Shown here piece after piece: positions 55,272 through 62,908 of a DNA stretch of 64,000 nt. Source of the stretch: Lewinellaceae bacterium (GTDB lineage: Bacteria; Bacteroidota; Bacteroidia; Chitinophagales; Saprospiraceae); contig JACJYG010000010.1 in NCBI GenBank assembly GCA_020636215.1, positions 124,001 through 188,000 on the forward strand, in the 5' to 3' direction. The position numbers and the translations under genes were made by a program. The notes beneath the pieces were generated by a model. It saw only the letters and a list, made by a program, of their open reading frames with translations. It did no database searches and had not been told where the DNA came from. The stretch's first letter is position 1. Every line of letters begins with the position of its first letter.

Positions 55272-56524
55272 GGAAAAAGTAGTAAAGTCAAACTAAGGAC
55301 CAATGCAGGTTGTTTTCGATTGCCCAATGGCTACGGACAATTTGATTAAATTCGGTTGCGCCTGAGTTCAAGCTGCTAATGTAATAGCGCCTCTCTAAAC
55401 TAAATTGTCCGCTAGCCATAACATATCGGTGGGCGGTTATTTCAACTATCGATTGAAGCCCAGCCCATTCCAGCTGGAATTCTTCGCCTAATAGGTAGGC
55501 CGGCAATATCCGGCACACTCGCTTTTCCAGCCGCCCATGCCCACGGCTTGTTTGTTCTTGAAGGTGTTCCGGCTCCATTTCCAGCTGAAGTTCCTGCTCG
55601 GTAATTATTCCGGCTTGCTCAAATAGCCCTTTAACATCTTCCAAAAGCTTGCTGTGATTGTTTTTCAAGCCCAGGACATAATCGGCTTCCTGCTTGATTA
55701 TTTGCTGAGCAATTACCTTCTGGCAACCCATAGCGTCAATGGTTATTATGCAGCCGCGCACGTCCAGCCATTCTAAAAGGGCAGGGATAGCCGTGATTTC
55801 ATTTGACTTATCCTCCGTCTTGTATTGGCCCAGGCACAGCTGCAGCTCGTTGCACCAGGCCTGCACTAGATGTACGGCGCCTTTGCCGCCTTCCGAGTGC
55901 GGGGTTTGCTGCTCTTTCTTGCTGGCGCTCCCACGAAGTTTTTTGCCGTCCACGTTTATCACCGTGCCGTCCGGCAACTTTATATCCTGCGTAGCCCAGC
56001 GAATGAAATGCTCCTCAAAGGCCCGATAATCCAAAAGTGATACCACCCGGTTGATGGTATCATGGGATGGTGTACCGTTTTCATAAAGGTAAAACCCTCG
56101 AAGCCAGCCCAGTTTCTCCTCCCCAAAGTCAGCAATTTCCTCCCACTCCGTAAACCCGCTTATCACAGCGCTAAGGGTGAGGAATAATATCTCACCCAGT
56201 GTATACTTCTTGTGCCGGTCGATCCTGAAATCAGGAACGCCCTCAAACACGGTAACCAGGCTTTGGAGCGAAACCCTATTCTCAGCCATTTTATTTTTTT
56301 CCCCAAAGCTACCCCTTTGTTTTTATTTGGCATTTTTATGCGTCTGCCCTTCCCTCCGCCCCCGTCTCTTGCAGAGCCGGGCAAGCTTCGGGCATCCCTG
56401 CCCTGCGGGTGCGGGACAGGCTCTCCCCCGCGGGGAGTATAGGCTTGGGAGCTCCAAGAGAATCCCGGGATTTAGCCCCTAATTCGCATGATTCATATAT
56501 TGGTTTCAATTGTGCAGTTATATT

Positions 56525-56839
56525 TCAATTTTCCATCTTTTTGATTATTGCCCCAATTTCCCCACGTATACCAGGATGGCGTTCTTCAAGTTCCTTAAGC
56601 TGGCCTAGTACCATACGAAAAACCTCGGCATAACGCATGGTGGTTTTTTGCATCCGATCTGCATGCTTAACCTTGCTCCAGTTAGCTTTTGCTATTTCTA
56701 ACCGCTGCTGAAGGCGCCGTTCAATAAGCTGCGTTTCACCGAGCAAATAAATATTGTTTTCCAACTCCCAGGAACAGGAAGGGCAATAGGATTCATCTTT
56801 ATAGGGCCGGCTGCAGACCGGGCAGCTTTTCGTTGACAT
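56525..56839 (-). CDS. Small zinc-ribbon protein of the vWA/PP2C/kinase operon
   Basis: The 104-residue product begins with a double CxxC zinc ribbon (CPVCSRPYKDESYCPSCSW) followed by a long helical, coiled-coil-like tail (QLIERRLQQRLEIAKANW). It is the last of four tightly packed minus-strand genes, 17 bases after the kinase. Zinc ribbons also occur with kinases and vWA proteins in Ter-type neighbourhoods, so it may be an adaptor. Function inferred from context only. Confidence 0.6.
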   Translation of the reverse strand: MSTKSCPVCSRPYKDESYCPSCSWELENNIYLLGETQLIERRLQQRLEIAKANWSKVKHADRMQKTTMRYAEVFRMVLGQLKELEERHPGIRGEIGAIIKKMEN

Positions 56840-56856
56840 AGCTTCTTGTATTAATT

Positions 56857-57726
56857 TTATTTCCGTGTTCTGATAAGGACATTTTTCTGCAGTTCAGGGA
56901 AGTGGTGCTGGAGAATAGTCCTGACCACTGGAAGGCTAAAAATATTTGTTGTTTCACGATGGGTCCAGGCGGTTGCGATGTAACGTTGGGCAATGTCACC
57001 TGAGCTTTTCAGGTGCCCAGATAACAGTGTACGAACCTCTTTACTGGAAAGCGGCCTATCCTGGGTCCGAAGGATATCCATTTTGGCTAGCAATATAATC
57101 AGTTGAAGCTGATTTAAAAGCATTCCTCCAAAGGGTTGAAAAGCGTCTAATTCCGGATCAACATGGTCTTTTATAAAACGCATTGCCGCAATCGCCCCTT
57201 CCTGGTTAATGACATAACCGGGAGTATTTCTTTCCTGAGACGGTGCCACGGAAACTGGTTCCGTACTATCTATATCAATCAGATAGAACCGGCCATGCTC
57301 ATCTGAGTAATAAATGTTTTCTTCATTGAAATCTGTATGCCAGTAATTGTTAGCATGAATACTATTAAGGCCTTTCCAGATTTCATCCAAAAGCTGTTTT
57401 CCATTCAGGCTTATTCCCTCCTTCAGGCTTTTTTTCAGTGTCTTCCCAGAGAAGAACTCTTGAAACAGATAGAAGGCTGGTTTCCCCCCCTCCTGTGCGA
57501 TTGCAGTTGCTAGCACTTTGGGTATCCCTGTATCTTCCTGCCCACTAAGCCGTCGGGCCAATTCCCAGCCGGTCGGTTGCTCCTCAAACCTTTTAACGAA
57601 ACATTGGTAAGGGCCTATTCGCTGAGGATTTGGGGTGTACCAACTCAATCGGTGCTTCCAGGTTTCACTCTGAGGCGAAAAACCAGGTTCATACTTATAT
57701 TCCTGGGATCCAATTTTGATGATCAT
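56857..57726 (-). CDS. Serine/threonine-type protein kinase
   Basis: The 289-residue product has a reduced N-lobe with a possible VAIK lysine (CFVKRFEE), a hinge-like AFYLFQEFFSGKTL, a clear catalytic loop YWHTDFNEENIYY (His-x-Asp and Asn), and LIDIDSTEP in place of DFG, so catalysis looks possible. No glycine-rich loop is evident and the C-lobe is short. It lies between the PP2C-like gene (15 bases upstream) and the zinc-ribbon gene. The PP2C partner and vWA gene recall the TerY-P kinase. It is probably cytoplasmic. Confidence 0.8.
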   Translation of the reverse strand: MIIKIGSQEYKYEPGFSPQSETWKHRLSWYTPNPQRIGPYQCFVKRFEEQPTGWELARRLSGQEDTGIPKVLATAIAQEGGKPAFYLFQEFFSGKTLKKSLKEGISLNGKQLLDEIWKGLNSIHANNYWHTDFNEENIYYSDEHGRFYLIDIDSTEPVSVAPSQERNTPGYVINQEGAIAAMRFIKDHVDPELDAFQPFGGMLLNQLQLIILLAKMDILRTQDRPLSSKEVRTLLSGHLKSSGDIAQRYIATAWTHRETTNIFSLPVVRTILQHHFPELQKNVLIRTRK

Positions 57727-57741
57727 AGTTCCACAATCGTG

Positions 57742-59058
57742 TTAAATATGTCCAATCAAACGGGAGAAGAGGATAGTCTTATCATCTTCGGTTCGCTGGG
57801 GAAGGCCAATCAGCATCTTCCGAATATTTTCTTCCCCTGCCCGTAGATGCTGTTGAAGTAGAGCCATAGTTGTACGCCCCAAACCATCCGTAGCACCGAT
57901 AATGAGGCCTACACCTTCAAGCTGCAAGGCTTCGCCGGCAGGACTGTTGTGTTCCAACAGAAGCCCTTCTCCAGTCATCCTGAAAAAGAGCCGGCTGTTC
58001 AGTCTGCCTTTGGGTTTGACAGCCAAGGAATTCTCCAGAAATTCCATGTTTTGACCGAAAGGTAATAGAAAAGAATCGCCAATTCTGTATGCGTTAAGTT
58101 GTCCTTTTTTAGTAAATATTCCTATTAAAACCGTAGTGGAGCAGGTTTGAGGGGCATCAGCCAACTTGCCCTCCACCATTAACCTGTCCGCTCCGTCAAG
58201 CTGGTCCAATTGTTGTGACCAATCGATATGAGTTTGTTCTAGCGCACGGGCAAAGAGTGCCTGAGGATCGATTATTGACCGTGCCCCAAATCCTTGGGCC
58301 TGCCGGGCGATATAGAACCCAAGCGTATGGGCCAAATGTCGGCTGGAGAATAAATCGGCGCCGTTTGTAGCACGGATCACCGGTGCATCACTTGAACCAT
58401 CGAGTACCCAAAACAAAAGCTGCTCTCCACTTTGAACAAAACCGGCTACATCTTCTCCCAGGTCAGTATCCCCTTCCATTGGGCTACTGGAAAACCACTT
58501 CCGGGGCCCTGCCGAAAGCATCACCTCCGTAACAAAATGGTGGGAGGGATCCTTCCGTTCAACCTCTTGAGAAGGTTGTTTCTTTTCAGGAAGTTCCACG
58601 AGTGCATCCGGGCCCGGCCCCGATGCAGGCATTTCTCCCTCCATTTTTTTTTCTTCTGACTCTTTTATTCCTGGTCCTTTTGGACCTTTTTCAATTTCCC
58701 ATTCCTCCCCAATTTGTTCAGTTGGAGGAAGTGCTTCAAGTTCAGTTTCATCCGGCTCATTTTTCTTCTCCGGTAACAAATCCCTAAAAAGCAAAAACTT
58801 GTTTTCTAGCTTCGATACTTCGGCTTCACTAAGAATTCCCCGGGAGAAGGATTCCTCCACATCATAGATTGCCTGTTTTAGAGCATTGCCAAAATTCCAA
58901 AACTTTTGCTCCGTTTCAGAAAGCTCCACCTCATCCCAGGCATCATCAGCACCGGAATAATCTCCTTGTGAAGGCTCTTCTTCGTAACGAGAACGCAGCC
59001 TAAAATAGAGTACGGAGGCTCCCACAATGAGTATTGCCAAAGCAAAGGTGGTGGACAT
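57742..59058 (-). CDS. PP2C-like protein phosphatase with N-terminal membrane anchor
   Basis: The 438-residue product has one hydrophobic segment at ~3-20 (TFALAILIVGASVLYF), then an acidic linker to ~residue 165, and a PP2C-like domain. Motifs include FWVLDGSSDAP (in place of DGxGG), CSTTVLIGIFTKKGQLNAYR with GDSFLL, LIIGATDGLGR and RTEDDKTILF. The metal-binding Asp residues seem kept, though the DGHGG glycines are not. So it may be a phosphatase with changed specificity or a sensor. It overlaps neither neighbour: three bases from vWA, fifteen from the kinase. Confidence 0.75.
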   Translation of the reverse strand: MSTTFALAILIVGASVLYFRLRSRYEEEPSQGDYSGADDAWDEVELSETEQKFWNFGNALKQAIYDVEESFSRGILSEAEVSKLENKFLLFRDLLPEKKNEPDETELEALPPTEQIGEEWEIEKGPKGPGIKESEEKKMEGEMPASGPGPDALVELPEKKQPSQEVERKDPSHHFVTEVMLSAGPRKWFSSSPMEGDTDLGEDVAGFVQSGEQLLFWVLDGSSDAPVIRATNGADLFSSRHLAHTLGFYIARQAQGFGARSIIDPQALFARALEQTHIDWSQQLDQLDGADRLMVEGKLADAPQTCSTTVLIGIFTKKGQLNAYRIGDSFLLPFGQNMEFLENSLAVKPKGRLNSRLFFRMTGEGLLLEHNSPAGEALQLEGVGLIIGATDGLGRTTMALLQQHLRAGEENIRKMLIGLPQRTEDDKTILFSRLIGHI

Positions 59059-59061
59059 AGG

Positions 59062-59919
59062 TTATTGTTTTTGACATTTCACACAAAAACCGGAAGTACC
59101 TGATGCCATGTGAAATAATTTGCGCAGGGTAGTGAGTTTTTCAAAACGATCCAACAGGAAAAACTGTGGATGGCTATGCTCAGGGCAATTGCTTAGCACC
59201 GCTTTTAATTTATCGCATCCCTCGTGCTGCTCTGAGCCGACAAAGACGCCCATGAGGATATCTGGCTTCATTTTCGAGAAAGGATTAATGATTGGGTCGG
59301 TTGCATTAGGCACATTATGCTGTCCATCGGTATACAATAATACCCGGACATTAGGTACATCAATATCTTCTTTGTCGTGTGTCCATAAAGCATGGTAGAG
59401 CACTTCATAATCCTCAAGAGTGGATAGTTCTTTGTTTAAGAATTTTTCTACCAGAACATGAGCGGCATTTAATGCATCATTGATATTGGTGTCCCCTCGC
59501 ATCCTGGATAACTCCTCTTTAAAAAAAGAGGCAAACTTATCGACATTGCCTTGATATCTTTCGAAAATGTTGTGTACGGAATCAAAGAGAAGGGTGCGAA
59601 CCTCGCTGCTGAATCCCATCACACAGATATAGGTTTCCTTGGCTTTAGTGATGCCTTGCAGGTCAAAAATCCCATTGGCCGCTGTTTCAGCGATAAGCTC
59701 GAGTCGGTTTTTCTTGCTAGGAGGGATATTATTTTGAGTCATCGACCAGGAAGCGTCCATCAACAAGACGCATAAGCCCAACTCATTTTCATAATCCGTA
59801 TCAAGTGTGTCACTTGCCACGAGAATGCCTTTTAAGCCGCATTCGGGGCAGTTGATATCACCATTTTCCGGCAAGGTGTTAAAGATGTGTTCAGGATTAT
59901 AGGTGCAAATCCAAGCCAT
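59062..59919 (-). CDS. TerY-like von Willebrand A protein with zinc-ribbon-like ends
   Basis: The 285-residue product has a vWA domain with the metal-ion-dependent adhesion site LLMDASWSMTQ (DxSxS-like, second Ser kept), GDTNINDAL (Thr in the second loop) and VLLYTDGQHNV (Asp). At the N-terminus CTYNPEHIF with CPECG and at the C-terminus FCVKCQKQ could bind zinc. Such TerY-type proteins sit with a PP2C phosphatase and a kinase in the TerY-P triad. It heads the minus-strand operon and is divergent from the Hsp70-like gene. Confidence 0.82.
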   Translation of the reverse strand: MAWICTYNPEHIFNTLPENGDINCPECGLKGILVASDTLDTDYENELGLCVLLMDASWSMTQNNIPPSKKNRLELIAETAANGIFDLQGITKAKETYICVMGFSSEVRTLLFDSVHNIFERYQGNVDKFASFFKEELSRMRGDTNINDALNAAHVLVEKFLNKELSTLEDYEVLYHALWTHDKEDIDVPNVRVLLYTDGQHNVPNATDPIINPFSKMKPDILMGVFVGSEQHEGCDKLKAVLSNCPEHSHPQFFLLDRFEKLTTLRKLFHMASGTSGFCVKCQKQ

Positions 59920-59938
59920 AGTAAAAAGGTTATTTCGC

Positions 59939-59946
59939 CAAAAATA
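59939..59946 (-). promoter_or_regulatory. Putative -7 box of the vWA operon
   Basis: On the minus strand this reads TATTTTTG, matching TAnnTTTG, 20 bases before the vWA start. The divergent intergenic region also has a matching box for the plus-strand operon at 60026. Confidence 0.4.
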
Positions 59947-60025
59947 AAAATTTTGTCAATATATTTTTTAGCAAGTAAATCTGCAAAAAAAACAACTACT
60001 GTCTGCCAACATTGTAAATTTATAT

Positions 60026-60033
60026 TATATTTG
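60026..60033 (+). promoter_or_regulatory. Putative -7 box of the Hsp70-like operon
   Basis: TATATTTG matches TAnnTTTG exactly, 27 bases before the ATG at 60061. A CTG (weak TTG) lies 20 bases upstream of it. The AT-rich 141-base region between the two divergent operons thus probably holds both promoters. Confidence 0.45.
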
Positions 60034-60060
60034 AACCACCCTTATAAAAAAGTTGGTAAT

Positions 60061-61362
60061 ATGTTTGCGGGCATAAAAATTAGCCGCTGGCACACGGAAG
60101 CGGGAGTGTGGGATATTCCAGAGCCCGAAACAAATGATTCACTAAAGCTGTGGAATAGGATGCCGTGTGTATTGGAAGAAGGTAATCCGGCATCTCCTCC
60201 CAACCTGAGCCAGCTTATTCCACATCTTCAAAGCTTGTTACAGCATTCCCCTTCTGAAGCCACCTATCCTATTGCCATTATTATGCCATGGGATTGGAAA
60301 CCCTGGTATTCATCCATTGGAAGAAGCCTCCGGAAGGCTATGGGGTGGCCAAGGTTGTCATTAATTTCTGAACCCCTGGCTATGGCTGCCTTTCACTATC
60401 GGCAGCATGGAGCCCCCACCCCCATGGTCATCGATATCAGCCGACAGGCACTGGCACTTATCGATATAAAGGACACACAGGGGGTACTCAGGGAAAAGGA
60501 CTCAGAAGTATTCAACTTCCCTCTACCGTCTGGAGGAAGAAAAGAGCTGCTGGAAAGAATATTGGCTAAAGCTGACGCTGGTGTAGGGAGAGGCTCTGGA
60601 TACCCCGTTTCTGTCCTTGCGCATTTCCTGGATTCCCCATTCACCCCACAAAAACTCGGTGCTTTATATCGAGAGCGCTATTTGCCTGATCCTGAAAACC
60701 AACAGCACAGGCTACTGACACAGGTCGAATCATACCCGATTGAACTGGGGGTTTTATTGGAAGCGGAAACCGAATGGATGGAAACCTTGCGCCCTGCGCT
60801 AAATGCAGCACAGGCACATTGGCAGGAAAAAGGCCGGCAGGTCGTGCTCACAGGTGAATTAGGCACCCATCCCTTCCTTAAGCAGGCTATCCTTGATCAT
60901 TTAGGCTGCCTGCCTGAGCACCCGGCTCCTCCGGAAGCAGCTATCCTTGGGGGGAGCTTCCTTTCCGCTGGTCAGGTGAGTTTCGATTCCGGGCCTGATT
61001 ACACTATTGCCATCCTTGCTAACAAGCCTTATTATCAGGAGGAGGAAGGTGCCTATCGCTTCAAAGAGGCAAATATCGAATTCAACCCGAAACAAAAACA
61101 GGACTTTGGAAATGGCAAGTTCGTATTCAAAAGCCAGCTTTTCCGTTTCACGGAGCCCCATGTTACGCTCCGGCTTCTGGCTTACCCATTTGGCTTACCG
61201 GAAGAGGCTATGGAATTACAAATCCCGGTCCAACTTCCAGACGGGTACCTGCAGCACACTTTCCGCCTGGGGATACAATCCGAAGATGAGCAATCCTGGC
61301 AACTTGTGCTGGAAAGCACTCTGAATAAGCATCGTATTTTTCAACCTTTTCAACTGCCTTAG
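60061..61362 (+). CDS. Degenerate Hsp70/actin-fold protein
   Basis: The 433-residue product follows the Hsp70 ATPase layout: SLISEPLAMAAFHYRQHG (like EPAAAALAYG), PMVIDISRQALALIDI (position of the GGGT phosphate-2 loop), and VVLTGELGTHPFLKQAIL with PEAAILGGSFLS (position of the adenosine site). However the N-terminal DLGTT is replaced by GIKISRWHTEAG and the GGGT is missing, so ATP turnover is doubtful. The C-terminal third is beta-rich, like a substrate domain. The ATG at 60061 is preferred over the longer frame from 59887. It heads the plus-strand operon. Confidence 0.7.
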   Translation: MFAGIKISRWHTEAGVWDIPEPETNDSLKLWNRMPCVLEEGNPASPPNLSQLIPHLQSLLQHSPSEATYPIAIIMPWDWKPWYSSIGRSLRKAMGWPRLSLISEPLAMAAFHYRQHGAPTPMVIDISRQALALIDIKDTQGVLREKDSEVFNFPLPSGGRKELLERILAKADAGVGRGSGYPVSVLAHFLDSPFTPQKLGALYRERYLPDPENQQHRLLTQVESYPIELGVLLEAETEWMETLRPALNAAQAHWQEKGRQVVLTGELGTHPFLKQAILDHLGCLPEHPAPPEAAILGGSFLSAGQVSFDSGPDYTIAILANKPYYQEEEGAYRFKEANIEFNPKQKQDFGNGKFVFKSQLFRFTEPHVTLRLLAYPFGLPEEAMELQIPVQLPDGYLQHTFRLGIQSEDEQSWQLVLESTLNKHRIFQPFQLP

Positions 61363-61370
61363 TTCAAACT

Positions 61371-62288
61371 ATGGAGGATTTCAGAAAACACGCTCTGAAC
61401 ACCCTGGCTCAATTGCCGGAAAAGGAATCAGAACTCCTATCAGAAGACTGGCGGATTTTACTGCTGCTTCCCAAACTTCATCGCCTGGTACAGGACAAGA
61501 TGTTTACTGTATTCAGTCGTGGAGCTCTGCAAGCGATAGAGCAAAAACGAGGTTTGGACTATGGCTTTCTCATAGAGGAGATCCTGCTGGCATTGCAGGG
61601 CCAAGAGCAATGGCTGGATGAACTGGGAGCCTTGTGCCAAAGCGAATATCTGATCAGCAATACCCAGCAGCAGCTCCGAACAATAAAGGGCCAACTCAGC
61701 AAAAAGAACAAAAGCCTGTCCACCTTCTTGCCCAAATTCCAGGAATTAGAGAAAACCGTAAAAGAACTTGAAGAGCAAACCGAAAAACTGGAACTGCTCA
61801 AAGCTGCAGAAGGCAGGCTTCGCAACCGTAAAAAAGAGCTGGAAGCATTCCAAAAGTGGGTGAAAGACAACAAGTTGGAGCAACTGGAAAAAGAAGTGGA
61901 AACCCTGGAAAAAGAATACCAACCGCTGGAGGCAAAACGCCAGGGCTTGGCAAGCAAGCTAGAAAGGATGATTCGGGAGAAAGATAAACGCTCCTTTGAA
62001 GTGGAAAGGTTGCTCCGTATAGAAAAACGGCTGGAGGGGGCTAATCGTATGTTAGAGGAGTGGGCACCAGCTATCCGGGCCTATAACGAAAAGGTAATCC
62101 AAGAACTGGAAGATGAAAAAGAAACTTTAATGATCCACTTTCAGGAGAACCATACTATTGCCACCGAACTCAACGCTCCATCAAACCTTAAAGATCAATT
62201 GGAAGACATCCAAGCCCAACTCCGGGAAACCGACGACAAGTTGGCGTGGCAAATCGAAGAAAATACAGATAAAGTCTATGCCGAATGA
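61371..62288 (+). CDS. Coiled-coil protein of the Hsp70-like operon
   Basis: The 305-residue product has a helical N-domain (LPEKESELLSEDWRILLLLP, GLDYGFLIEEILLALQ) and from about residue 95 to 300 a long coiled coil (LEKTVKELEEQTEKLELLKA, LEQLEKEVETLEKEYQPLEA). No signal peptide or membrane segment. It begins eight bases after the Hsp70-like stop and overlaps the next start by eleven bases. It could be a nucleotide-exchange-like or scaffold partner of the Hsp70-like protein; GrpE-type resemblance is only general. Confidence 0.6.
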   Translation: MEDFRKHALNTLAQLPEKESELLSEDWRILLLLPKLHRLVQDKMFTVFSRGALQAIEQKRGLDYGFLIEEILLALQGQEQWLDELGALCQSEYLISNTQQQLRTIKGQLSKKNKSLSTFLPKFQELEKTVKELEEQTEKLELLKAAEGRLRNRKKELEAFQKWVKDNKLEQLEKEVETLEKEYQPLEAKRQGLASKLERMIREKDKRSFEVERLLRIEKRLEGANRMLEEWAPAIRAYNEKVIQELEDEKETLMIHFQENHTIATELNAPSNLKDQLEDIQAQLRETDDKLAWQIEENTDKVYAE

Positions 62289-62859
62289 TATCCCTCAGAA
62301 CTTAAGCGGCCTGATCAACATTGCCGAATTATGCCCTTCTAGCGAAGCCTTGGGGCCTGGCAAGCGATTTGTCATTTGGGTTCAGGGATGCCCTTTTGAG
62401 TGCAAAGGATGTATAGCGCCTGACTGGATACCCTTCCGCAAAGCTCACACAATGAGTATTGAAGAACTAGCTGAGCGGATAGTGGCCGAACCTGAGATCT
62501 GCGGCCTTACAATATCCGGCGGAGAGCCTTTCATGCAAGCCTCCCGTCTTGCAACTTTGCTACGCAAAGTAAAGGCACAGCGCCCCTCCCTGAACGTGAT
62601 CACTTTTTCCGGCTTTCGGATTAACCAGCTCAACTGGCAGGATGCACTGGCCCTGCTTGCTGAGACAGATGTGCTTATAGCCGGCCTTTTCGTGGAAAAA
62701 CTAAACAACGGCAGAGGGCTTAAAGGATCTAGTAACCAAACTGTCCACTTCCTGACCCCATCTCTGCTCCCTTTCAAAGAGGAACTTGAAAACGGACAAC
62801 GCGGCCTGGAATTCCACCTTCGGGTAGAAGGGGGGCATTTAATGGTAGGAATCCCCTGA
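62278..62859 (+). CDS. Small radical SAM protein (NrdG-like activase)
   Basis: The 193-residue product has the cluster motif WVQGCPFECKGCIAPDW (CxxxCxxC), the SAM-binding TISGGEPFMQ and NVITFSGFRI, as in NrdG-type glycyl-radical activases and other 4Fe-4S single-cluster proteins. The ATG at 62278 overlaps the coiled-coil stop (TATGCCGAATGA), so translation is probably coupled. A longer frame from 62158 is rejected because it overlaps the coil. No NrdD or pyruvate formate-lyase-like gene is nearby, so its target is unknown. Confidence 0.82.
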   Translation: MPNDIPQNLSGLINIAELCPSSEALGPGKRFVIWVQGCPFECKGCIAPDWIPFRKAHTMSIEELAERIVAEPEICGLTISGGEPFMQASRLATLLRKVKAQRPSLNVITFSGFRINQLNWQDALALLAETDVLIAGLFVEKLNNGRGLKGSSNQTVHFLTPSLLPFKEELENGQRGLEFHLRVEGGHLMVGIP

Positions 62860-62908
62860 ATTCTAATGAAAAAGCGATAATTATTTTCTAATAAACTATC
62901 CTAATACG

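Larger units (their letters stand above)
53631..55292 (-). mobile_element. DDE-type insertion sequence (IS701/IS4-like) inserted in ISAs1
   Basis: The 1662-bp element has 21-bp perfect inverted repeats (tttgactttactactttttc and one more base at 53631; complement at 55272-55292). It is flanked by CTAAG at 53626-53630 and 55293-55297, a 5-bp target duplication; its CTAA core fits the YTAR preference of IS701, whose duplication is normally 4 bp. It carries one transposase gene. Its insertion disrupted the ISAs1 transposase. Confidence 0.85.
53444..56289 (-). pseudogene. ISAs1 family transposase, split by IS insertion
   Basis: The N-terminal part (56289 to ~55293, minus strand) has FEGVPDFRIDRHKKYTLGEI, DGTVINVDGKKLRGS, ITIDAMGCQ and YVLGLKNNH, ending HWAIENNLHWSL at the insertion. 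After the inserted element the frame resumes at 53630 and reads LDVQFKEDQSRKRAHNAAAN, then FAIILRFALSLLKKY, to a stop at 53444-53446. Joining the parts across one CTAAG copy restores HWSLDVQFKED, as in intact ISAs1 proteins. The broken 5' part runs into a stop (TTT GAC read as V then TGA) inside the insert. Confidence 0.88.
53431..56351 (-). mobile_element. ISAs1-type insertion sequence interrupted by another IS
   Basis: The ends 53431-53444 (aagggcagacgcat) and 56338-56351 are perfect 14-bp inverted repeats. Outside them the 11-mer ccctccgcccc occurs directly repeated at 53420-53430 and 56352-56362, a likely target duplication. Without the inserted 1662-bp element and its 5-bp repeat the element would be ~1254 bp, normal for ISAs1. 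The transposase gene is broken. Confidence 0.82.

Noticed and set aside
60396..60644. Short antisense frame in the Hsp70-like gene
   Set aside because: No family-like pattern and no promoter; a shadow.
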